Shown here: piece after piece, positions 1-5,649 of the stretch | How positions within the stretch are numbered: the stretch's first letter is position 1 | Layout of the letters: each line of letters opens with the position of its first letter | Assembly (NCBI GenBank): GCA_945877525.1 | Contig: CAMDVP010000141.1 | Location: 1-7,831, forward strand | Direction of reading: 5' to 3' | Source of the DNA: an uncultured Clostridia bacterium | GTDB lineage: Bacteria > Bacillota > Clostridia > Christensenellales > Aristaeellaceae | Length of the DNA stretch: 7,831 nt | The notes under the pieces: generated by a model | The model's input: only the letters and a program-made list of their open reading frames with translations | The model's database searches: none | What the model was told of the DNA's origin: nothing | Position numbers and translations under genes: made by a program

Positions 1-10
1 AGTGTACCAA

Positions 11-33
11 GAAACCGACTGAAGGTCGGTTTT
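11..33. terminator. Hairpin, possible terminator after the kinase gene
   Basis: A perfect 8-bp stem (AAACCGAC at 12-19, GTCGGTTT at 25-32) closes a 5-base loop, and a G-T wobble can extend it. Read on the plus strand it ends in TTTT; read on the minus strand it ends in TTTCTT. It lies about 75 bases beyond the stop of the minus-strand kinase gene, so it could end that transcript, end a plus-strand transcript arriving from outside the window, or do both. The T-tracts are short, so termination is an inference. Confidence 0.45.
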
Positions 34-106
34 GTACGAAGCCTCATCATGGCCAGTATGACGCAGTCATCCGCCGACTGCAGGCCGCCGGTCAGCGGGC
101 AGGGCG
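34..106. other. Short non-coding gap at left edge
   Basis: This stretch lies between the edge hairpin and the stop codon of the kinase gene. I see no convincing coding frame, promoter or RNA gene in it. It is GC-rich, with short self-complementary bits, but none forms a clear long stem. Confidence 0.4.
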
Positions 107-1132
107 CTACACCTCCTGCACGGCAGAGGTATCCAGCGTCAGACAGGAAGCGTCCGGCAGCGAATATGCCGAAAAATAGGACTGTTCCAGGGGAATCCAT
201 CGCGTAACGAAGGATTGCAGCGCCTCGGGGCCATTTCTTTGCAGGATGCGGCGCTGCTGCTCCTGTGGATTGACCGTCAGGAACACGCGCAAATCCGCCA
301 TGCCGCCCAAGGACGGCATCAGGGAATAACTGCCCTCCAGCACCACAACCCTCGCTTTTTTCACTGTTTTCGCCGGGAGATAGCTGTCCGTGTGACAATC
401 ATAGGGGCGGTATGACGCCTGGCCGGAAGCCCGCCACGGAAGAAGAAATTCCTCCAGCACCCGCTCCCAGTCCGCATTGCCGCCGGGCTGGGAAAGCCGC
501 TCAGGCGTCTTTCGTTCATGGGGCAGGAAAAAATCGTCCATGGGCACCACTTCTGCCTGCAATATCGGTGCAATCAGGCGACTCAGGGTTGTTTTGCCGC
601 TGCCGCATGGCCCGTCGATGCACAGGAGCAGCCGTGGCCTGTCCCATAGCCGCGCCAGGGCGGACAGCACGGGAAGCGCCGCCCTCCAGTTTGTACCGAC
701 AACACGATAAGCCGGCGCATAGGCAGCGCGATAGGTTTCCGAGTGATTCGGCAGCCAGGTGGGCTCATCCACAATCCGCCTGACGATGCGGCGCGCCTGA
801 TCGCTGAGCCGTCCGTCCCGCGCTACATCCGCCCTGCCTGCCGCCGGGGCAGGGGAAAGCCGCATCATTCTGGCAATCCAATCCGGGCGGATGCCCTCGG
901 CCATGGCCCGACGGAGATTCAGGCGCATGTATCGCTCACCAAGAGGCTCGGTGAGAGGCTCGGCAGGATCGGGGACAAGGGTACGTTCCTCTTCCACAAT
1001 TCGTTGAGTCACCGCGCCTTCCTCCGTCAGCAGATGACCACAGCCCAGCGCCGCCTGGAACAGCAGCTTCACCTCGTCCTCAGCCTCCATGGCGGGATAG
1101 CGCCGCCTGTGCCATTCAATCCACGCTTCCAC
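107..1132 (-). CDS. Uridine kinase-like P-loop phosphotransferase with N-terminal helical domain
   Basis: Cytoplasmic ATP-dependent kinase of the uridine kinase / phosphoribulokinase fold; the true substrate is unknown. Numbering from the GTG start: Walker A GPCGSGKT at 174-181, the substrate-side DDFF at 199-202, PGGNADWER at about 216-224, YRPYDC at about 241-246, a Walker B-like strand ending EGSYSL at 266-271, and an arginine-rich lid (QRRILQRNG) near 293-301. About 165 residues precede the P-loop. They are mostly helical, rich in Arg and Glu, and include EDEVKLLFQAALGCGHLL; I believe this domain occurs ahead of such kinases in Firmicutes but cannot name it. Start choice: GGAGG at 1139-1143 touches the ATG at 1138 with no spacing, but sits 6 bases before a GTG at 1132, so GTG is preferred. 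The gene follows argD by about 50 bases, across a terminator-like hairpin, so it may be only partly co-transcribed. An obligate role in arginine synthesis is not implied. Confidence 0.8.
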   Translation of the reverse strand: MEAWIEWHRRRYPAMEAEDEVKLLFQAALGCGHLLTEEGAVTQRIVEEERTLVPDPAEPLTEPLGERYMRLNLRRAMAEGIRPDWIARMMRLSPAPAAGRADVARDGRLSDQARRIVRRIVDEPTWLPNHSETYRAAYAPAYRVVGTNWRAALPVLSALARLWDRPRLLLCIDGPCGSGKTTLSRLIAPILQAEVVPMDDFFLPHERKTPERLSQPGGNADWERVLEEFLLPWRASGQASYRPYDCHTDSYLPAKTVKKARVVVLEGSYSLMPSLGGMADLRVFLTVNPQEQQRRILQRNGPEALQSFVTRWIPLEQSYFSAYSLPDASCLTLDTSAVQEV

Positions 1133-1138
1133 AATCAT

Positions 1139-1143
1139 CCTCC
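1139..1143 (-). promoter_or_regulatory. Ribosome binding site that moves the kinase start to GTG
   Basis: GGAGG on the minus strand. It directly abuts the ATG at 1138 (zero spacing, poor for initiation) but is 6 bases from the GTG at 1132, which is close to ideal. It also lies just after the T-tract of the hairpin at 1147-1175, so the downstream gene keeps its own translation signal. Confidence 0.55.
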
Positions 1144-1146
1144 GTC

Positions 1147-1175
1147 AAAAGGCGCGCTGCCAATGGACAGCGCGC
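1147..1175 (-). terminator. Hairpin terminator candidate after argD
   Basis: A perfect 8-bp GC-rich inverted repeat (GCGCGCTG at 1152-1159, CAGCGCGC at 1168-1175) encloses an 8-base loop. In the minus-strand direction it is followed by C and then TTTT (1147-1150). It begins about 10 bases after the argD stop and ends just before the ribosome binding site of the kinase gene. The stem is strong but the T-tract is short. Partial termination, lowering kinase expression relative to the arg genes, is the likeliest reading. Confidence 0.6.
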
Positions 1176-1185
1176 ATGGTCTACT

Positions 1186-2349
1186 TTATAGATTCTTTTT
1201 CAGAATGGCGATTCCCTGCTTGATTTCATCAAAAGATATGTTCAGCGGCGGCAGCAGGCGAACCTTGTCCTTGGCAGTCAGCACCATAAGCCCATCTCGC
1301 AGGCAGCCCGCCGCTACCGGCGCGGCGGGCTTTTCGGTGGCAATGCCCAGCATCAGGCCCATGCCGCTGACCGCCTTCACGCCGTGGGCCTGCAGCAGCT
1401 CCTGCCGGATTGCCTGCCCCTTTTCCGCCACTTCTGAAAGGAATTCGTCCGTCAGTCGACTGATGACATGAACCGCTCCTGCGGCGCACACCGGATTTCC
1501 GCCAAAGGTGGAGCCATGGTCGCCCCGGCCCAGCACGTTTTCCGCCCGTTCGCCCATCAGACACGCGCCCATGGGCAGTCCGCCTGCCAGCCCCTTGGCT
1601 GTGGTGACCACATCCGGCTCAATGCCATAGTACATGTAGGCGTACAGCTTGCCGGTGCGGCCGTTGCCTGTCTGCACCTCGTCCACCATCAGCAGCGCGT
1701 CATGGGCGCGGCATAGGCGCTGCGCTTCCAGCACATAGTTCTTGTCCAGCACGTTTACGCCGCCCTCGCCCTGGATCATTTCCATCAGCACGGCGCAAAC
1801 ATCGCCCGGGGCCAGCGCTTCCTCCAGCGCAGACACGTCCCCTGCTTCCACATAGCGGAAGCCCTCCGGGAAGGGACCGAAGTGCTGGTGGAACTTTTCC
1901 TGTCCAGTGGCAGCCAGGGTTGCGATGGTGCGGCCATGGAAGCTGTTTTTCAATGTGATGATCACATGACGTGTGCCGCCTGAACGGTCGCTGCCGTACT
2001 TGCGCGCCACCTTCAGAGCGCATTCGTTGGCCTCCGCGCCGGAATTGCCGAAGAACACCTTCTTCATGCCCGTCCGTTCGCAAAGCATGCGTGCCAGCTC
2101 GGCCTGGGGGGCGGAGTAGTACAGATTCGACACATGGCCCAGGGTGTTCAACTGCGCGGTCACAGCAGCAACCCAACCCGGGTCGCAGGCACCAAAGGTG
2201 TTCACGGCGATGCCGCTTCCCATGTCGATATAGCGCCGGCCCTCCTCGTCCGTATATGTCGCGCCCTGTCCCCTGGCCAGCACCACGTCAAAGCGGCCAT
2301 AGGTATTGGCAATAAAGGCGGAATCCGCCTGTTTGGTGTTCATGCTCAT
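1186..2349 (-). CDS. argD: Acetylornithine aminotransferase
   Basis: PLP-dependent class III aminotransferase, cytoplasmic. It converts N-acetylglutamate 5-semialdehyde plus glutamate to N-acetylornithine plus 2-oxoglutarate, the fourth step of the acetylated ornithine pathway. Its 387 residues are a normal family length. Visible landmarks: the N-terminal GSGIAVNTFG segment (44-53), phosphate-binding GNSGAEANE (101-109), NSFHGRT (135-141), VDEVQTGNGRTG (222-233) with Asp223 placed to bind the PLP ring nitrogen, TTAKGLAGGLPMGA (249-262) with Lys252 as the Schiff-base lysine, and GSTFGGNP (279-286). The start at 2349 has AAGGAG 8 bases upstream, inside the end of argB; an in-frame ATG two codons later is less well placed. 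Only 2 bases separate it from the argB stop, which suggests translational coupling. Related enzymes can also act on succinyl-ornithine or GABA, but the operon makes ArgD clear. Confidence 0.97.
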   Translation of the reverse strand: MSMNTKQADSAFIANTYGRFDVVLARGQGATYTDEEGRRYIDMGSGIAVNTFGACDPGWVAAVTAQLNTLGHVSNLYYSAPQAELARMLCERTGMKKVFFGNSGAEANECALKVARKYGSDRSGGTRHVIITLKNSFHGRTIATLAATGQEKFHQHFGPFPEGFRYVEAGDVSALEEALAPGDVCAVLMEMIQGEGGVNVLDKNYVLEAQRLCRAHDALLMVDEVQTGNGRTGKLYAYMYYGIEPDVVTTAKGLAGGLPMGACLMGERAENVLGRGDHGSTFGGNPVCAAGAVHVISRLTDEFLSEVAEKGQAIRQELLQAHGVKAVSGMGLMLGIATEKPAAPVAAGCLRDGLMVLTAKDKVRLLPPLNISFDEIKQGIAILKKNL

Positions 2350-2351
2350 GG

Positions 2352-3218
2352 TCAGATCTCCTTCTTGAACATGGTGCCCAGGCCTTCGTCCGTAAGGGTT
2401 TCCATCAAAAGGGCGTGGGGGATACGGCCGTCAATGATGAATACCTTGCGCACACCCTCGCGGATGGCCCGGGTGCAGCAGTCGATCTTCGGAATCATTC
2501 CGCCGGATATTACGCCGTCCTCCTTGAGCTTTTCCGCACCCTTGAGATCGATCCGATGGATCAGGGTATCGGGGTTCTTCGCATCCATCAGCAGTCCGGG
2601 CGTGTCGGTCATGGAGATCAGGCTTTCCGCCTTGAGGCTGGCCGCGATGGCCGCAGCGGCGGTATCGGCGTTGATGTTGTATACATGCCCCGTCTCGTCA
2701 CAGCCGATGGTGGACACCACGGGAATATAGCCCTTTTCCAGCAGATCATGAATGGGCTGCGGATTGACCGAAACAATCTCGCCCACATAACCCAGGCGCT
2801 CGTCGATCATCCGCGCCTTGATCAGCCCGCCGTCCATGCCGCAGATGCCCATGGCCCGGCCGCCCAGATTGTCCAGCTTGGCCACCAGGCTCTTGTTGAT
2901 TTTACCCGCCAGGATCATCTGCACAATCTCGCTGGTTTCCTCATCTGTCACTCGCAGCCCATCCACGAACTGCGATTCCTTGCCCACCCGCTTGAGCATG
3001 GCGGAGATTTCCGGCCCGCCGCCGTGCACAAGCACCACTTTCACACCGATCAGATGAAGCAGCACCATGTCCCGCATCACGTCGTGCTTGAGTTCCTCAT
3101 TAATCATGGCGTTGCCGCCATATTTCACCACAACGATTTTGCCGTTGTACTTCTGAATATGGGGAAGCGCCTCCACCAGCACCTGGGCGCGCTGGCTGTT
3201 ATTGAGCTGCCTGATCAT
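2352..3218 (-). CDS. argB: Acetylglutamate kinase, probably arginine-inhibited
   Basis: Amino acid kinase family enzyme, cytoplasmic; it phosphorylates N-acetylglutamate with ATP, the second step of ornithine synthesis. At 288 residues it is longer than the E. coli type of about 258. Landmarks: VKYGGNAM (31-38, catalytic Lys32), HGGGPEI (65-71), DGLRVTD (86-92) for substrate, NINADT (181-186, Asp185), and GGMIPK (239-244, Lys244) near the ATP phosphates. The N-terminal helix (SQRAQVLVEALPHIQKY, about 8-24) and the C-terminal HALLMETLTDEGLGTMF (268-284) match the features known from hexameric, arginine-sensitive enzymes such as those of Thermotoga and Pseudomonas, so feedback inhibition by arginine is inferred. 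The start at 3218 has GGAGG 8 bases upstream. It lies 14 bases after argJ and 2 bases before argD. Confidence 0.97.
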   Translation of the reverse strand: MIRQLNNSQRAQVLVEALPHIQKYNGKIVVVKYGGNAMINEELKHDVMRDMVLLHLIGVKVVLVHGGGPEISAMLKRVGKESQFVDGLRVTDEETSEIVQMILAGKINKSLVAKLDNLGGRAMGICGMDGGLIKARMIDERLGYVGEIVSVNPQPIHDLLEKGYIPVVSTIGCDETGHVYNINADTAAAAIAASLKAESLISMTDTPGLLMDAKNPDTLIHRIDLKGAEKLKEDGVISGGMIPKIDCCTRAIREGVRKVFIIDGRIPHALLMETLTDEGLGTMFKKEI

Positions 3219-3232
3219 GCTTCATTCCTCCG

Positions 3233-4447
3233 TCAAGTGCGGTAGTCGCCGTTGATTTTCACATAGTCATATGTCAGATCACAGCCCCATGCCGTGGCAC
3301 AGGCATCGCCGTCACGCAGGGTAATCAGCACCTCAATTTCATCCTCCAGAAGGATGGTTTTTGCATCCTCCTCGGAAAAGGGCACGCCCGCGCCCATTTC
3401 GCATACGCTGATAATACCCATGGCGGAGCGGAAGGACACGTCCACCTTGTGCACATCCATGTCCGCGCCGCTGTAGCCCAGGGCGCACAGCACCCGGCCC
3501 CAATTTGCGTCCGCACCGAAGATGGCGGCCTTCAAAAGGCTTGAGCAGCAAACAGCCTTGGCGGCAAGCTTGGCGTCCTTTACTGTTTTGCCGCCCTCCA
3601 CCCGGCAGGTAATCAGTCTGGACGCACCCTCGCCGTCCTTTGCAATCATGCGGCACAGGGTCGTCGTAACCTCGTTCAGCGCCTCGCAGAATGCATTGTA
3701 ATCCGCCCCTTCGCCATCAATCGTCGGATTGCCTGCCATACCGTTGGCCATGATGGACACCATGTCGTTGGTGGATGTGTCTCCATCCACGGAAACCATA
3801 TTAAATGTGTCCTTCACATTCTCTGCGAGCGCCTTTTGCAGCATCGCGGGGCTTATGGCGGCATCGCAGGTGAGGAACACCAGCATGGTGGCCAGATTGG
3901 GGTGAATCATCCCGCTGCCCTTGGCGATGCCGCCCAGGCGGCAGGTAATGCCGGAGGCAGTGAAGGCAACAGCCACCTCCTTCAGGCGGGTGTCGGTGGT
4001 CATGATGCCCTCGGCAGCCTCAGCGCTGCCGTGATCGCTCAGCGATGCAAACAGCGGCGCCACCCCGTTGGCGATAGGTTCGATGGGCAAAGGCTGACCG
4101 ATCACGCCGGTGGACGCCACAATCACATCCTCCGGCTTCACATGCGCGGCCTCGGCGGCCAGACGGCACATCTGCAGTGCAGCCGCTTCGCCATCCGCAT
4201 TGCAGGTGTTGGCATTGCCGCTGTTGCAAATGGCCATCTGCGCCACGCCGTTTGCAATGTTCCGCTGCGTGACATAGATGGGCGCTCCCTTGACAAGGTT
4301 GGTGGTATACACCGCCGCGGCGCTGGCGGGCACGGCGCTGAAAATCATGGCAAGGTCGCGCTTGGATTTATTCTTGCGGATGCCGCAGTGCACGCCTCCG
4401 GCCATGAAGCCCTTCGCCGCGCAAACGCCGCCCTGAATATGTTCCAT
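3233..4447 (-). CDS. argJ: Ornithine acetyltransferase / glutamate N-acetyltransferase
   Basis: Moves the acetyl group from N-acetylornithine to glutamate, releasing ornithine and regenerating N-acetylglutamate, so the pathway runs as a cycle. Some family members also acetylate glutamate from acetyl-CoA; the sequence alone does not settle which type this is. The 404 residues are full length. ArgJ proteins are made as one chain that self-cleaves before a nucleophilic threonine. Here that is Thr187 in KGSGMIHPNLATMLVF (176-191), predicting an alpha chain of 1-186 and a beta chain of 187-404. The oxyanion-hole segment STGVIG is at 112-117, the CNSGNANTCN motif at 74-83, and the C-terminus ends in YVKINGDYRT, close to the usual family ending. 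The start at 4447 has GGAGG 9 bases upstream. It follows argC after 32 bases and precedes argB by 14. Confidence 0.97.
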   Translation of the reverse strand: MEHIQGGVCAAKGFMAGGVHCGIRKNKSKRDLAMIFSAVPASAAAVYTTNLVKGAPIYVTQRNIANGVAQMAICNSGNANTCNADGEAAALQMCRLAAEAAHVKPEDVIVASTGVIGQPLPIEPIANGVAPLFASLSDHGSAEAAEGIMTTDTRLKEVAVAFTASGITCRLGGIAKGSGMIHPNLATMLVFLTCDAAISPAMLQKALAENVKDTFNMVSVDGDTSTNDMVSIMANGMAGNPTIDGEGADYNAFCEALNEVTTTLCRMIAKDGEGASRLITCRVEGGKTVKDAKLAAKAVCCSSLLKAAIFGADANWGRVLCALGYSGADMDVHKVDVSFRSAMGIISVCEMGAGVPFSEEDAKTILLEDEIEVLITLRDGDACATAWGCDLTYDYVKINGDYRT

Positions 4448-4479
4448 GGAAACATTCCTCCCGTATATGACATGTGTAT

Positions 4480-5433
4480 TTATGCAAACTTCAATCCGCA
4501 GGTTTCATCCAAGCCCAGCATCAGGTTCAGGCACTGAACCGCCGCGCCGGAGGATCCCTTGCCCAGGTTGTCGAACAGGCTGACCAGCTGCAGACGTTCG
4601 TCATTGCCCAGCACCATCAGCAGCATATCGTCCCGGCCGCTCATGCCGTCCGCAGGAATAAAGCCGTTCATGCCCTCGATATCCGCTTCCGAAGCCACAT
4701 GCACCACCCGGCTCCCAGCGTAATGCGCCCTCAGACATTCCGTCACTTCAGTCATCGGATGCGCGCCGCATCGCAGTTGTCCGCGGAACAGCGGAACAGT
4801 TATCTCCATGCCGCTGTAGTAGTCCGCCACCACCGGGGCAAATACAGGCGGCATACTCAGTCCGGACATAAGCTGCATTTCCGGCAGATGCTTATGTCCC
4901 TGAGACAGGCCGTATTGCCGGGGACTGTCCAGAGAAGGGGAGCGCATCGGCGCTTCATATTCGGCAATCATCTTCCGGCCTCCGCCGCTGTATCCGGTAA
5001 GGGAGAAGCAGGAAAGCTGCGCGTCTCCCGGCAGAAGCCCTGCCTGCATCAGCGGCGCTGCCAGCGCAATAAATCCGCTGGCATGGCATCCGGGCACTGC
5101 CACAAATTTTCCCTCCATGACGGCCTTACGATGGGCATCGGACAGCTCCGGGAAGCCGTATGCCCAGCCGCTTGCCACCCGATGGGCCGTGGAGGTGTCC
5201 AGAATGCGCGCTCTGCTGCCCTGCGCCAGGGCCACCGATTCCTTTGCCGCCGCATCCGGCAGGCATAGGATGGCAATATCCTCCTCATGCAGGCATGCCT
5301 GCCGCGCCTCGGGATCCTTTCGCCTGTCCTCGGGCAGTGTGAGCAGGCTGAATTCCGGCCGATCGGCCAATCGGTCGAATATCCTCAGCCCCGTGGTTCC
5401 CTCCTTGCCGTCTATAAACACCCTGACGCTCAT
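4480..5433 (-). CDS. argC: N-acetyl-gamma-glutamyl-phosphate reductase, short (type 2) form
   Basis: NADPH-dependent reductase of the third step; it turns N-acetylglutamyl phosphate into the semialdehyde used by ArgD. It has 317 residues. The N-terminus, with FIDGKEGTTGLRI (6-18), and the nucleophile motif VPGCHASG (113-120, Cys116) fit the shorter 'uncommon' ArgC class (as in TIGR01851) rather than the common form with NPGCYPT. Also visible are DTSTAHR (79-85), SLTGYSGGGRKM (144-155) and GHKHLPEM (179-186), whose histidines are likely catalytic or substrate-binding. Start choice: the open frame extends to an ATG at 5478, but that lies inside the operator and promoter region and has no ribosome binding site. 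The ATG at 5433 has AAGGAGG 6 bases upstream and gives the family N-terminus. It is the first gene of the argCJBD operon, behind a consensus promoter. Confidence 0.95.
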   Translation of the reverse strand: MSVRVFIDGKEGTTGLRIFDRLADRPEFSLLTLPEDRRKDPEARQACLHEEDIAILCLPDAAAKESVALAQGSRARILDTSTAHRVASGWAYGFPELSDAHRKAVMEGKFVAVPGCHASGFIALAAPLMQAGLLPGDAQLSCFSLTGYSGGGRKMIAEYEAPMRSPSLDSPRQYGLSQGHKHLPEMQLMSGLSMPPVFAPVVADYYSGMEITVPLFRGQLRCGAHPMTEVTECLRAHYAGSRVVHVASEADIEGMNGFIPADGMSGRDDMLLMVLGNDERLQLVSLFDNLGKGSSGAAVQCLNLMLGLDETCGLKFA

Positions 5434-5439
5434 GCCAAT

Positions 5440-5446
5440 CCTCCTT
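5440..5446 (-). promoter_or_regulatory. Ribosome binding site fixing the argC start
   Basis: AAGGAGG on the minus strand, 6 bases before the ATG at 5433. It rules out the longer in-frame start at 5478. Confidence 0.85.
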
Positions 5447-5464
5447 GATTCATGCACTTGAATC
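5447..5464. promoter_or_regulatory. Inverted repeat in argC leader, possible ArgR half-sites
   Basis: GATTCA and TGAATC arms (6 bp, perfect) are separated by 6 bases, directly next to the palindrome at 5465-5476 and just upstream of the argC ribosome binding site. The arms contain TTCA/TGAA, the core of the classical ARG-box half-site, but arranged back to back as expected between neighbouring boxes. It could be a second ArgR contact or a weak RNA stem in the leader. This is a speculative assignment. Confidence 0.35.
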
Positions 5465-5476
5465 GCATAAATATGC
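5465..5476. promoter_or_regulatory. ARG-box-like operator at the argC transcription start
   Basis: GCATAAATATGC is a palindrome with 5-bp arms around AA, and the wider AT-rich context resembles ArgR/AhrC boxes (TGCAT/ATGCA or TGAAT/ATTCA arms about an AT-rich centre). It begins 4 bases downstream of the argC -10 box and so covers the expected transcription start near 5474, a position suited to repression. ArgR binding is inferred; no argR gene lies in the window. Confidence 0.5.
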
Positions 5477-5480
5477 ATAT

Positions 5481-5508
5481 ATTATACATCGCACACGCTG
5501 CTTGTCAA
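5481..5508 (-). promoter_or_regulatory. argCJBD promoter (sigma-A type)
   Basis: On the minus strand, TTGACA (5503-5508) and TATAAT (5481-5486) both match consensus exactly with a 16-base spacer. The predicted transcription start is near 5474, giving a leader of about 40 bases before argC. No T-box or long structured leader fits in that space, so control probably acts through a repressor at the adjacent palindromes. Confidence 0.88.
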
Positions 5509-5535
5509 GCGATGTACGAAAGAAATACACGCATG

Positions 5536-5580
5536 AAAAGCGCCCGGGACATTCTCCCAGGATACAGCCAGGCGCTTTTT
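5536..5580. terminator. Two-way terminator-like hairpin between divergent promoters
   Basis: AAAAGCGCC (5536-5544) and GGCGCTTTT (5571-5579) form a perfect 9-bp stem. The plus strand then shows TTTTT (5576-5580) and the minus strand TTTT. Read as minus-strand RNA the stem grows to about 12 bp through one G-U and two G-C pairs. The 26-base loop contains a smaller GGGA/TCCC hairpin. It lies upstream of both the argC promoter and the plus-strand promoter at 5585, so it belongs to neither transcript. It may insulate the two genes from each other or from antisense transcription. Confidence 0.65.
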
Positions 5581-5584
5581 CCTC

Positions 5585-5613
5585 TTGAAAGATAAGGCTG
5601 TTCACTTTATACT
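5585..5613 (+). promoter_or_regulatory. Promoter of the glycoside hydrolase gene
   Basis: TTGAAA (5585-5590), a 17-base spacer and TATACT (5608-5613) make a good sigma-A promoter. Transcription should begin near 5620, leaving a leader of about 30 bases. The ribosome binding site GGGAGG (5636-5641) lies 8 bases before the ATG at 5650. Confidence 0.75.
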
Positions 5614-5621
5614 AAGGGTAA

Positions 5622-5633
5622 CAAGCATGTTTG
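5622..5633. promoter_or_regulatory. Imperfect palindrome at the hydrolase transcription start
   Basis: CAAGCATGTTTG matches its reverse complement in 5 of 6 positions per arm. It sits at about +2 to +13 of the predicted hydrolase transcript, where a repressor operator could act. It does not fit the CcpA cre consensus. Short palindromes like this can occur by chance. Confidence 0.25.
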
Positions 5634-5649
5634 CAGGGAGGAATCCAGC

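Noticed and set aside
942..963. Tandem AGAGGCTCGG direct repeat (12-base period)
   Set aside because: Two copies only, inside the kinase coding region, giving a short Glu-Pro-Leu repeat; likely low-complexity coding drift rather than a functional repeat.
743..1471. Plus-strand open frame spanning the kinase, the hairpin and the end of argD
   Set aside because: It crosses two minus-strand genes and a terminator candidate, which a real gene would not be expected to do; composition is that of a shadow frame.
2415..3245. Long plus-strand open frame opposite argB
   Set aside because: It is antisense to a well-conserved argB, has His/Gln-rich composition typical of a GC-rich shadow frame, and has no ribosome binding site or recognisable motif.
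5434..5478. Fifteen-residue N-terminal extension of ArgC from the ATG at 5478
   Set aside because: The extension lies across the operator and the predicted transcription start, has no ribosome binding site, and is not part of the ArgC family N-terminus.
5509..5649. Riboswitch or T-box leader ahead of the hydrolase
   Set aside because: The hairpin at 5536-5580 lies upstream of a good promoter at 5585-5613, so it is unlikely to be in the leader, and no specifier or conserved riboswitch core is visible.
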